Shown piece by piece: positions 55,721 through 64,000 of a stretch of DNA of 64,000 bases; the first letter of the stretch is position 1, and each line of letters starts with the position of its first letter. The DNA lies in contig NZ_KB235948.1 in NCBI RefSeq assembly GCF_000332335.1, forward strand, positions 3,016,587 through 3,080,586, given 5' to 3'. Position numbers and translations under genes: made by a program. The DNA is from Kamptonema formosum PCC 10802 (GTDB taxonomy: Bacteria > Cyanobacteriota > Cyanobacteriia > Cyanobacteriales > Oscillatoriaceae). The notes under the pieces were generated by a model. That model worked only from the letters and a program-made list of their open reading frames with translations. It ran no database searches and had not been told where the DNA came from.

Positions 55721-58700
55721 ATGAACATCACCCTACGGGGATACCAAATCATAGAAGCCATCCACACGGGAGTGAGAACGGTCGTTTATCGCTGCCGGTG
55801 GGAGGCGGAGGGTGCCAGCGCTATCATCAAAACCCTAAAGTCGGAGTATCCGACGCTGGAGGATATTACCCGCTTGCGGCACGAGCATAAAATCCTGCAA
55901 GGGCTCGACAGTGAGGGGATTGTCAAAACCTATGGCTTAGAAAGCTCTCAAAATGGCTTGGCCCTGATTTTAGAAGATTTTGGGGCGGGCTCGCTGAAAA
56001 ATTGGATGAATTCTCTGCCGGTGCCTGCAGTTGAGTTTTTGGGGCTGGGGATTCAGCTGGCGTCCGCTCTGGGGGAGCTTCACAAAAATCAAATTATTCA
56101 TAAAGATATAAAGCCGCACAATATTATCATAAATTCGGAGAGCGGGCAAGTCAAAATTATTGATTTTAGTATTTCTTCGCGGTTGGAGAAAGAAAACCCG
56201 ACACTCAGCCATCCTGACTTGCTGGAAGGCACGCTCGCCTACATGTCACCGGAGCAAACGGGCAGGATGAACCGGTCAGTGGACTACCGGACAGACTTTT
56301 ATTCGCTGGGCGTTACATTTTATGAAATGCTGACGGGGGAGTTGCCATTTAACGCCAGCGATCCGATGGAATTGGTGCACAGCCATATTGCTAAGATGCC
56401 GGTGCCGCCTCGCGCGCTGAATCCGGAAATCCCAGAGGCGATTTCAAATATTGTGATGAAATTACTGGCCAAAACTGCAGAAGACCGGTATCAAAGCGCC
56501 CTGGGGCTGAAGTTTGACCTGGAAACCTGTCTGGTGAAGCTGCAAACTGTTGGCGCAACTTTCGACTTTACAGCCGGCAGTGCCGATAGAGCGGGGCAAT
56601 TGCTGATCCCGCAAAAACTGTACGGGAGGGAGGCGGAAGTTGGCACGCTTCTGGAAACGTTCGAGCGGGTTTCTGCCGGCAGTGCCGAACTGATGCTCGT
56701 TGCCGGTTATTCCGGCATCGGGAAAACCGTGTTGGTGAGTGAAGTGCACAAACCCATTGTGCGGCAGCGCGGGTATTTTATTGCGGGGAAGTTTGACCAG
56801 TTCAAGCGGAATATTCCTTACGCTTCCTTGATTCAAGCGTTTCAGTCATTAATCCAGCAACTGCTAACCGAAAGTGAAGCGCAAATCCAAAGTTGGAAAG
56901 AAAAACTGCTGGCGGCACTGGGAGGGAACGGGCAAGTCATTATCGACGTGATTCCGGAAGTCGAGCTGATTGCCGGCAAGCAGCCACCCGTAGCGCAACT
57001 GGGGGCGGCTGAATCGCAAAACCGCTTCAGTCGGGTATTTAAACAATTCATCGGCGTATTTACAGCAAAAGAACACCCCCTCGCTGTTTTCTTAGATGAC
57101 TTGCAGTGGGCGGATTCGGCATCGCTGAAATTAATTGAACTGCTGATGACCGACAGCGACAGCCAATATCTGCTGCTGATTGGCGCGTATCGAGACAATG
57201 AAGTTTTTCCGACGCATCCTACGGTCCAGACAATTGAAAAGATTCGCCAAGCTGGTGCGACTGTAAACGATATCGAACTCGGCCCGTTACAGCTGGCTCA
57301 CGTTGAAGAATTAATCGCTGATACTTTAAATGAGGGGGTTTCGGTTAAGCAGCTATCAGAGTTACTGTTCAACAAAACTCAGGGGAATCCCTTCTTCTTA
57401 ACGCAACTGCTGAAAACCCTGTACCAGGAAGACCTGTTAGTCTATGACATATACTCGGGCGGGTGGCAGTGGTCCCTGGCGCAAATTCAAGCCATTGGCC
57501 TTACCGACTATAACGTTGTCGAGTTGATTGCCAGAAATCTTCGCAAACTGTCAAGCGAGACGCAGGAAGTTTTAAAGCTGGCAGCTTGTATGGGCAGCAC
57601 GTTTAACTTAGAAGTTTTGGCCACTGTCAGTGAGAAATCCTCCTTAGTGACTGCAGCGCAGTTGTGGCCGGCACTTCAGGCCGGTTTGATTTTGCCTTTA
57701 AGCAACGAGTACAAAATTCCGCTGCTCTTCAGTCAGGAGGAATCGGGCGGGATTAGTTTAACGGATGTCAGGGTTGACTACAAGTTTTTGCACGACCGAG
57801 TGCAGCAAGCTGCTTATTCTCTGATTCCGGATAGCCGGAAAAAAGAGACACACCTGAGAATTGGCAAACTGCTGCTGCAAAGCACAGCGCCTGAAGAGCG
57901 AAAAGAAAATATCTTCGCTCTCGTCAACCAGCTGAATTACGGGACTGACTCGATCGCTTCTGAAGCGGAAAAATACGAGCTGGCGTCTCTGAATCTGACC
58001 GCCGGTCAAAAAGCGAAAGCGGCAACCGCGTATGAGTCGGCTGTCAAATATTTGAATGTCGGTTTGGGACTTTTGGCTGCAGATAGCTGGGACAGCCAGT
58101 ATGAGCTGACCTTAACCCTGCATCTGGAAGCGGCAGAAGCCGAATTCACAGCCACCAACTTTGAGCGTTCGCAACAGTTAGCTGAGGCCATCCTGAAACA
58201 GGCGAAAACCCTGCTGGAAAACGTCAAGGTTTACGAGCTGAAGATTCAGTTTAATATCGCTCAAAACCGGATGCCGGCAGCTGTAGGCACCGGCATAGAG
58301 ATTCTGGAAATGTTGGGTGTTCGCCTGCAACAAGAACCCCCGCAAGAATTGATTATTGACGATCTAGCTGACCTGCCGGCAATGACAGATATCGAGAAAC
58401 TTGCCGCCATGCGGATATTAATGGCCATTGTCATAGCGGCTTATCTGGGAAATGCTGCGATGCTGCTGCCGGTTCTGTTTACGATGATCTCGCTGTCGCT
58501 CAAGTATGGGAATTCGCCCGAATCTGCTTATGCCTATGTTTGGTATGGGGCGGTCTTGTGTGGGCCAATGGGAGATATAGAGTCTGGATATCGCTTTGGC
58601 AAACAAGCCGTTACTTTGCTAGATAAAATTGACGCCAAACAGATTAAATGCAAAATTATTCCTGTATATTACGGAATTGCCCGACACTGGAAAGAGCCTA

Positions 58701-61700
58701 TCAGGGAAAACCTATATCCTTTGAGTGAGGGCATTCAAATTGCCCTAGAAGTGGGCGATTTAGAATTTGCCTGTCACGCTGCCTCACATTATTGCTATTT
58801 TATGATTTTTAGTGGGGAGGATCTGGAAAAAGTTGAGCGCGAGCAGACAAAATATGTCGATATGACGGTCAAGCTCAAGCAAGAACACGATACTTTATGT
58901 ATCGATTTTTTCCGGCAATTGGTTCGGAGGTGGCTGGGCCAAACAGCAGACAGATATAGTTTGCTTGGCCGCGAAGAGGAGAAAGTAATTTCTTCCCTAA
59001 AGCAGTCAAACAATGGAACTGTGATCTTCCTGTACTGGGTCGCTAAAATTATTCTCCTTTATTCCTTCAAAGATTATGAAGGTGCGCTAGCGAGCGCAAG
59101 ATTAGGGTTAGAATATGCCGGCTTCGGAAGTGGGTCAATGCACAGTGTCTTCTACAACTTCTACCACTCTCTGGCTCTCTTAGCGCTGTATCCGAAAGCC
59201 CAACCGCAAGAGAAAGAGCAGTACCTGAGCGAAGTAGAAGTCAATCAAGAAAAGATGAGGAATTGGGCCAGCCACGCTCCGCAGAACTTCCAGCATAAGT
59301 ATGACTTGGTTGAAGCGGAGAGAGCGCGAGTTCTGGGGCTATGTGAGAGAGCAGTGGATTTTTACGAACGGGCAATTGAAGAAGCTGGGCAGCAGAAATA
59401 TATCCAGGAAGAAGCGCTAGCAAATGAGCTGGCGGCGGAGTTTCAGCTATCCCTGGGCAGAAAGAAGATGGCTAAAACTTATATGACGGATGCCTACTAT
59501 GGCTATATCCGCTGGGGAGCCAAAGCTAAAGTTGAAGATTTGGAAGCGCGATACCCGCAATTAATTATGCGATCGCCGCTGGCAGAAACTCCCGCAGATC
59601 GCGCAGCGACTGTCACACATTTAACGAACACCGGCAATCCAACACAATTTCTGGATTTGGCAGCGGTGATGAAAGCGTCGCAAGCCATTTCTGGCGAAAT
59701 AATTCTCGCCAACCTGCTGGATAAGCTGATGAAAATTTTGATAGAAAATGCGGGGGCGGAAACGGGAGCGCTCCTTTTATCAAAATCCGGTCAATTTGTC
59801 GTAGAAGCGTCTGGGACTAAAGATGAGGTGCGGGTGCTGCAATCCCTGCCGGTGGCCACTTCTGGGCTGCTCCCCCTCTCGGTGCTCAATTATGTCACCC
59901 GGACTCAGAAAGATGCGGTTTTAAACGATGCCATTCGCGAGGGCATGTTTAACACTGACCCATACATCAGCCAGCACAAACCAAAATCTCTCCTGTGCGC
60001 GCCAATTTTCTCTCAAGGCAAACTCAATGCAGTTCTCTATCTGGAAAACAACCTAATTGTGGGGGCTTTTACGCCCAACCGGGTGGAAGTGTTGCGCATG
60101 CTATCCGCTCAGGCTGCTATCGCCCTGGAAAATGCCCGCATCTATGCGGATTTAGAAACCGCCAAACAGCAATTAGAGGAATACAGCCACAAGTTAGAAG
60201 CCAAAGTTGAGGAGCGAACTCAGGAACTCCAAGAAAAAAATGCGCGGCTGGAAGTGGAAATCAAAGAGCGGCAGCTGGCCGAGCAAGCCGCCGCAGCAGC
60301 GAACCGGGCCAAGAGTCAATTTCTCGCCAACATGAGCCACGAACTGAGAACGCCGCTCAACGGGATTTTGGGGTACGCTCAAATCCTCAAACACAACAAA
60401 AACTTCACCGAAAAGCAAAACGTTGGAGTTCACATCATTCACCAGTGCGGCGAGCACCTGCTCACCTTAATCAATGACATTTTAGATTTGTCGAAAATTG
60501 AAGCCGGCAAAATGGAACTCCACCCCAGCGAGTTTCTTTTTTCGGATTTCCTGCAAGGGATTGTTGAAATCTGCCGCATCAAAGGCGAACAGAAGGGAAT
60601 CGCGCTGATGTACGAGCCGATGACGCCACTGCCCACCGGCATCCGCGCTGACGAGAAAAGGTTGCGGCAAGTTATAATTAACTTACTCGGCAATGCCGTA
60701 AAATTTACCGAAGCGGGGGGGGTGACGTTCAAGGTAGGAGTCATAGAGAATGGGGAGTGGGCGACCGGCAGTGGGCCATCTTGGCGACCGGCAGTTCCGA
60801 AAATTCGCTTTCAAGTAGAAGACACTGGCGTCGGGATCGCCGCCGATCAGCTGTCAAAGATATTTTTGCCCTTTGAGCAGGTGGGCGACACGATTCGCCA
60901 GACAGAAGGAACCGGACTGGGGCTGGCCATTAGCCGGCAAATCGTCGAGATGATGGGCGGCGAACTGAAAGTCGAAAGCACTTTAGGGAAAGGCAGCGCT
61001 TTCTGGTTCGATCTGGAGTTGCCCGCAGTGGAAGACTGGAGGGCAAGTCAAAAGAAAACTGAAAAAATCGTCAGGGGGTTTGCCGGTGCGAAGCGGAAAA
61101 TTATGGTTGCAGACGATAAATGGGAAAATCGATCAGTGGTCGTCAATCTGCTGTCTCCCCTTGGGTTTGAAGTGATTGAGGCCACCGACGGGCAAGACTG
61201 TCTGAATAAAGCCCTGTCCTTTAAGCCCGACTGTATTTTAATGGATTTGGTGATGCCGGTGATGGACGGCTTTGAGGCCACGCGGCGAATTCGCAAGTCT
61301 TCGGATCTGAAAGAGGTTCCAGTCATTGGCACTTCGGCCAGTGTTCTGTCCGCCGAATTCCAGGGGAGTTTGGAAGCCGGTTGCAATGCTTTTGTCCCCA
61401 AACCCGTCCGAGCCGAAGAACTTTTAGAGTGCCTGCGCTTACATTTAGGTTTAGAATGGATTTATGAAGAGTCGGAAATGCCCGCTCTTGATGTCCAAGC
61501 CCCAACTCTCTCTGGAGAAATCTCAGAACCAGAGATTATTCCTCCTCCTGTTGAAGAGTTGGCTGTACTTTTCGATCTCGCGATGAGTGGCGATCTCGGA
61601 GGCATCCAGAAACAGTCCGAAAGACTGCAACATTTAGAAGCCAAGTATGGGCCTTTTGCCAGCCATTTGATCCAATTGGCCAAAGATTTTGAAGAAGAAA

Positions 61701-61744
61701 AAATTTTAGCATTCGTAGAGCAGTATATGGAGGGGAACGCATGA
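55721..61744 (+). CDS. HstK-type hybrid Ser/Thr kinase-AAA-GAF-histidine kinase-receiver protein
   Basis: 2007 residues. Domains in order: Ser/Thr kinase at about 1-270 (Lys37; HKDIKPHN with Asp129; DFS instead of DFG at 148-150); AAA-type ATPase with Walker A GYSGIGKT at 329-336; a long helical TPR-like region to about 1300; GAF at about 1320-1470; a coiled coil; HisKA with phospho-accepting His1540 in SHELRTPLNG; HATPase; a receiver with phospho-Asp1842 (CILMDLVMP); and a C-terminal Hpt-like helical segment. This matches HstK-type kinases of Anabaena that join Ser/Thr and His signalling. GGAG precedes the start. The stop overlaps the next gene's start as ATGA, so the two are translationally coupled. 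Confidence 0.95.
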   Translation: MNITLRGYQIIEAIHTGVRTVVYRCRWEAEGASAIIKTLKSEYPTLEDITRLRHEHKILQGLDSEGIVKTYGLESSQNGLALILEDFGAGSLKNWMNSLPVPAVEFLGLGIQLASALGELHKNQIIHKDIKPHNIIINSESGQVKIIDFSISSRLEKENPTLSHPDLLEGTLAYMSPEQTGRMNRSVDYRTDFYSLGVTFYEMLTGELPFNASDPMELVHSHIAKMPVPPRALNPEIPEAISNIVMKLLAKTAEDRYQSALGLKFDLETCLVKLQTVGATFDFTAGSADRAGQLLIPQKLYGREAEVGTLLETFERVSAGSAELMLVAGYSGIGKTVLVSEVHKPIVRQRGYFIAGKFDQFKRNIPYASLIQAFQSLIQQLLTESEAQIQSWKEKLLAALGGNGQVIIDVIPEVELIAGKQPPVAQLGAAESQNRFSRVFKQFIGVFTAKEHPLAVFLDDLQWADSASLKLIELLMTDSDSQYLLLIGAYRDNEVFPTHPTVQTIEKIRQAGATVNDIELGPLQLAHVEELIADTLNEGVSVKQLSELLFNKTQGNPFFLTQLLKTLYQEDLLVYDIYSGGWQWSLAQIQAIGLTDYNVVELIARNLRKLSSETQEVLKLAACMGSTFNLEVLATVSEKSSLVTAAQLWPALQAGLILPLSNEYKIPLLFSQEESGGISLTDVRVDYKFLHDRVQQAAYSLIPDSRKKETHLRIGKLLLQSTAPEERKENIFALVNQLNYGTDSIASEAEKYELASLNLTAGQKAKAATAYESAVKYLNVGLGLLAADSWDSQYELTLTLHLEAAEAEFTATNFERSQQLAEAILKQAKTLLENVKVYELKIQFNIAQNRMPAAVGTGIEILEMLGVRLQQEPPQELIIDDLADLPAMTDIEKLAAMRILMAIVIAAYLGNAAMLLPVLFTMISLSLKYGNSPESAYAYVWYGAVLCGPMGDIESGYRFGKQAVTLLDKIDAKQIKCKIIPVYYGIARHWKEPIRENLYPLSEGIQIALEVGDLEFACHAASHYCYFMIFSGEDLEKVEREQTKYVDMTVKLKQEHDTLCIDFFRQLVRRWLGQTADRYSLLGREEEKVISSLKQSNNGTVIFLYWVAKIILLYSFKDYEGALASARLGLEYAGFGSGSMHSVFYNFYHSLALLALYPKAQPQEKEQYLSEVEVNQEKMRNWASHAPQNFQHKYDLVEAERARVLGLCERAVDFYERAIEEAGQQKYIQEEALANELAAEFQLSLGRKKMAKTYMTDAYYGYIRWGAKAKVEDLEARYPQLIMRSPLAETPADRAATVTHLTNTGNPTQFLDLAAVMKASQAISGEIILANLLDKLMKILIENAGAETGALLLSKSGQFVVEASGTKDEVRVLQSLPVATSGLLPLSVLNYVTRTQKDAVLNDAIREGMFNTDPYISQHKPKSLLCAPIFSQGKLNAVLYLENNLIVGAFTPNRVEVLRMLSAQAAIALENARIYADLETAKQQLEEYSHKLEAKVEERTQELQEKNARLEVEIKERQLAEQAAAAANRAKSQFLANMSHELRTPLNGILGYAQILKHNKNFTEKQNVGVHIIHQCGEHLLTLINDILDLSKIEAGKMELHPSEFLFSDFLQGIVEICRIKGEQKGIALMYEPMTPLPTGIRADEKRLRQVIINLLGNAVKFTEAGGVTFKVGVIENGEWATGSGPSWRPAVPKIRFQVEDTGVGIAADQLSKIFLPFEQVGDTIRQTEGTGLGLAISRQIVEMMGGELKVESTLGKGSAFWFDLELPAVEDWRASQKKTEKIVRGFAGAKRKIMVADDKWENRSVVVNLLSPLGFEVIEATDGQDCLNKALSFKPDCILMDLVMPVMDGFEATRRIRKSSDLKEVPVIGTSASVLSAEFQGSLEAGCNAFVPKPVRAEELLECLRLHLGLEWIYEESEMPALDVQAPTLSGEISEPEIIPPPVEELAVLFDLAMSGDLGGIQKQSERLQHLEAKYGPFASHLIQLAKDFEEEKILAFVEQYMEGNA

Positions 61745-63195
61745 TAGGCGAATCATCTGCTGAACAGGACACGATTTTAGTCGTAGATGACAGTCCGAAT
61801 AATTTGCAATTGCTGTTTGAGTTTTTAACCCTATATTGCTTCAAGGTATTGGTCGCTCGCAACGGTCAAAGCGCTATTAATAAAGTGGAATATTCTCCGC
61901 CGGATATTATCCTGCTTGACGTCCTCATGCCGGGGATGGATGGGTTTGAAACTTGCCAGCGATTAAAAGCTTCGGAGATAACAAAAGACATTCCCGTGAT
62001 TTTTATGACGGCGCTAGCCGACACGGAAAATAAGGTAAAAGGTTTTAATGCGGGAGCGGTGGACTATATCACCAAGCCGATTCAGCAGGAAGAGGTTTTA
62101 GCGAGGGTTCAAACCCATCTGAGTGTGCGAAAGATGGCCAAAACCCTCCTGGCTCAAAATGAGCGTTTGCAAGAAGAAGTTGCCGAGCGAAAAAAACTAG
62201 CAGAGGAGTTAGAAGAGCGAGTAGAAGAGCGGACAGTAGAACTGAGGCGAGCAAATTTGAGGCTGCAACAGGAAATAGGAGAGCGGCAGCAAGCCGAGGA
62301 AACATTGCAGCGCTCGCTCCGGCAGATCCAAGAAACGCAAACTCAGCTGATTCAAAGCGAAAAAATGTCAGCTTTGGGGCAGTTGGTGGCTGGGGTAGCT
62401 CACGAAATCAATAATCCGGTTAATTTTATTTACGGAAACCTTTCTTACGTTCGCGACTATAGCGATAATCTGCTAGATGTCCTCAGCCTTTACCAGCAGA
62501 TTTATCCCGATCCTGCGCCAGAGATTGTTGAAAAAGCCGAGGCCAACGAGCTCGATTTTATTGTCGAAGACTTGCCGAAACTGATCGCGTCCATGCAAAT
62601 AGGAGCCGAGCGCATCCGCCAGATTGTCCTCTCGCTGCGCCAATTCTCGCGCCAGGATTCCTTGGAAATGAAGCCGGTGAATGTCCACGAGGGCATTGAC
62701 AGCACGCTGATGATTTTGCACAACCGGCTCAAATTTAAGTCCGACCGCCCTGGCATTGAGGTGATTAAGGAGTATTGCCCAAATCTGCCCTTGGTGGAGT
62801 GCTATGGCGGCGAACTGAATCAAGTTTTTATGAATATCTTGGCGAATGCGATCGATGCGATAGATGAGCACAACAAACAGAGGACGCCTGAAGAAATTAA
62901 GGCCAATCCCAGCTCTATCCGGATTCGCACCGAGGTGACAGACCGGCATCACATAGCTGTCAGAATCGCCGACAATGGCCCAGGAATGTCAGAAGAGGTG
63001 CGCCGCCACATTTTCGATCCCTTTTTTACGACCAAACCGCCCGGCAAAGGCACTGGAATTGGGCTGTCGATTAGCTGGCAAATTGTCGTAGAAAAGCACC
63101 GGGGCAAGCTGGCATGTGTTTCTCACCCCAGTCAGGGGACGGAGTTTGCGATCGAAATCCCGATTCAACAGCAGTATCTGCAGCTGTGTGGGTGA
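61741..63195 (+). CDS. Response regulator-histidine kinase hybrid
   Basis: 484 residues. An N-terminal receiver with Asp60 (PPDIILLDVLMPGMDGFE) and TKPIQQEEVLARVQTHLSVR is followed by a coiled coil (about 130-205), then HisKA with His220 in GVAHEINNPVNF and an ATPase domain with N-box NILANAIDAIDEHN, IADNGPGMSEE and GTGIGLSISWQIV. There is no membrane segment, so it is soluble. It overlaps the upstream giant kinase by 4 bp (ATGA), which suggests equimolar production and that the two form one phosphorelay. Confidence 0.95.
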   Translation: MIGESSAEQDTILVVDDSPNNLQLLFEFLTLYCFKVLVARNGQSAINKVEYSPPDIILLDVLMPGMDGFETCQRLKASEITKDIPVIFMTALADTENKVKGFNAGAVDYITKPIQQEEVLARVQTHLSVRKMAKTLLAQNERLQEEVAERKKLAEELEERVEERTVELRRANLRLQQEIGERQQAEETLQRSLRQIQETQTQLIQSEKMSALGQLVAGVAHEINNPVNFIYGNLSYVRDYSDNLLDVLSLYQQIYPDPAPEIVEKAEANELDFIVEDLPKLIASMQIGAERIRQIVLSLRQFSRQDSLEMKPVNVHEGIDSTLMILHNRLKFKSDRPGIEVIKEYCPNLPLVECYGGELNQVFMNILANAIDAIDEHNKQRTPEEIKANPSSIRIRTEVTDRHHIAVRIADNGPGMSEEVRRHIFDPFFTTKPPGKGTGIGLSISWQIVVEKHRGKLACVSHPSQGTEFAIEIPIQQQYLQLCG

Positions 63196-63464
63196 AGGCA
63201 ATACGTTTTAGCGCAAAGTGCTGGTAGCAATCCTCTTTGAATCGTGAAATAAAAGAGATTGTTACCGGCCCAAACAGCTTGGGCAATAAGGGCTTTTCCG
63301 TCTTGGGCTCCTAGCGGCGGATTTCAAAAATGATTTATGATAGCTGTAGGCAGTTCTATTAACTTACTTTAACACAGAGCCGGCTCGAAAAGCAGGCTCT
63401 GCCGCAGGCATGAGAACCCACACCCTAGTTTGAACCTCTGCCAAAATTCTCCGGTCTAAAAAAG

Positions 63465-64000
63465 ATGATTTTTGAACAGAAGATGAATAAGGGGCCAGAA
63501 ATGCTTGAATCTAGTCTGGACCGTCCGGTGGGCCAAGTGGAGGAGCCAGAAGGGGACCAGAAACTTGGATTTGTGAAAGACAGGATTAAGTTTACAGCGA
63601 AAGTTCCGAAATGGTTGCTCGGACTTCTGCTTCTCACCCTGTTAGCCGGTGGGAGCTATGTTGGGTACACTCAGTTAGCCGCCACTCAGCGCCAGGAAGC
63701 CAGACGCCGAGTTCAAACGGTCACAGTGGAGCGTATTGATGTGCCGGTGAGCATTTCAGCCAATGGCACCGTGCAGCCTGAGCTCTCCGTCAATGTGAGT
63801 CCGAAGACTTCTGGAGTCCTCAAGCAATTGCTGGTGAAAGAGGGAGATCGGGTCGGAAAGGGGCAAATTCTGGCATATATGGATGACTCCCAGTTCCAGG
63901 GACAGCTCACTCAGGCCAAAGGCCAAGTCGCATCCGCGCAGGCGAACCTCGACCGGCTGCAGGCGGGCAATCGCCCCCAGGAAATCGCCCAAGCAGAAGC
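63465..64000 (+). CDS. HlyD-family membrane fusion protein, 3' end outside window
   Basis: The frame is open from 63465 to the window end (178 codons). A polar N-terminus is followed by one membrane helix (WLLGLLLLTLLAGGSYVGYT) near residue 55, then VERIDVPVSISANGTVQPEL and the lipoyl-like VSPKTSGVLKQLLVKEGDRV with GKGQILAYMDDSQFQGQLTQ. These are hallmarks of the periplasmic adaptor of RND or ABC exporters. The long helical hairpin starts at the cut (GQVASAQANLDRLQAG). ATGs at 63483 and 63501 are alternatives; AAGGGG precedes 63501. It lies 269 bp after the kinase gene in the same direction. Confidence 0.85.
   Translation, partial: MIFEQKMNKGPEMLESSLDRPVGQVEEPEGDQKLGFVKDRIKFTAKVPKWLLGLLLLTLLAGGSYVGYTQLAATQRQEARRRVQTVTVERIDVPVSISANGTVQPELSVNVSPKTSGVLKQLLVKEGDRVGKGQILAYMDDSQFQGQLTQAKGQVASAQANLDRLQAGNRPQEIAQAE

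Overview
The window is a chromosomal segment of a cyanobacterium, probably a filamentous (oscillatorialean) one. The evidence is families that occur mainly in cyanobacteria (PxcA/CemA, DUF4912, DUF2358, DUF1822, an HstK-type Ser/Thr plus His kinase, an orthocaspase with WD40 repeats) and heptamer and hairpin repeats of the kind common in filamentous cyanobacteria. The genus cannot be resolved. The hexamers TGCCGG/CCGGCA are strikingly frequent on both strands, while the classical HIP1 octamer GCGATCGC is rare.

Layout. 1-3250: end of a DUF4912 protein with 12-residue repeats, two small conserved proteins, and an ArsA/Get3-like ATPase with an HSP20-like tail. 3644-4302: a DUF433/DUF5615 toxin-antitoxin pair in which both genes carry frameshifts. 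4819-8183: dnaN and dnaA on the minus strand, enclosing a dense DnaA-box cluster (6377-6552) that is very probably oriC and is bracketed by inverted copies of a dispersed repeat. 8405-16173: HtrA protease, peptide deformylase, beta-glucosidase, a half-size TauE permease, ArgS and small proteins. 16770-26206: a sigma factor/DUF1822 operon and a 1766-residue orthocaspase-STAND-WD40 protein, separated by 1.7 kb holding a tandem duplication that encodes two related Cys-containing small ORFs. 26650-27992: a holin-like protein and a GH108 muramidase, resembling an orphan lysis cassette. 28645-31725: Dps, YihY, an SDR and an unknown gene. 32250-35637: a methionine-salvage cluster mtnD-mtnW-mtnX-mtnB whose enolase is a RuBisCO-like protein. 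35865-38287: patatin, two small proteins, a MITE-like element and tRNA-Thr(CGU). 38331-39705: a chimeric broken tnpB and three tRNA-half-like repeats. 39771-48683: pyruvate kinase, RNase Z, CobU, two GT2 glycosyltransferases and a WcaF-like acetyltransferase. 49258-54845: PxcA, a P-loop recombinase/helicase-like protein and a Ser/Thr kinase. 55721-64000: a 2007-residue Ser/Thr-His kinase hybrid translationally coupled to a response regulator-histidine kinase, followed by an HlyD-type adaptor that runs off the window.

The main functional groups are replication initiation (dnaA-oriC-dnaN), recycling of methylthioadenosine to methionine (mtn genes), envelope polysaccharide synthesis (45641-48683), and large signalling proteins: the orthocaspase, the Ser/Thr kinases and the hybrid kinase pair. 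Intergenic DNA is unusually rich in dispersed palindromes and tandem 25-26 bp repeats, some of which have entered a coding gene in frame.
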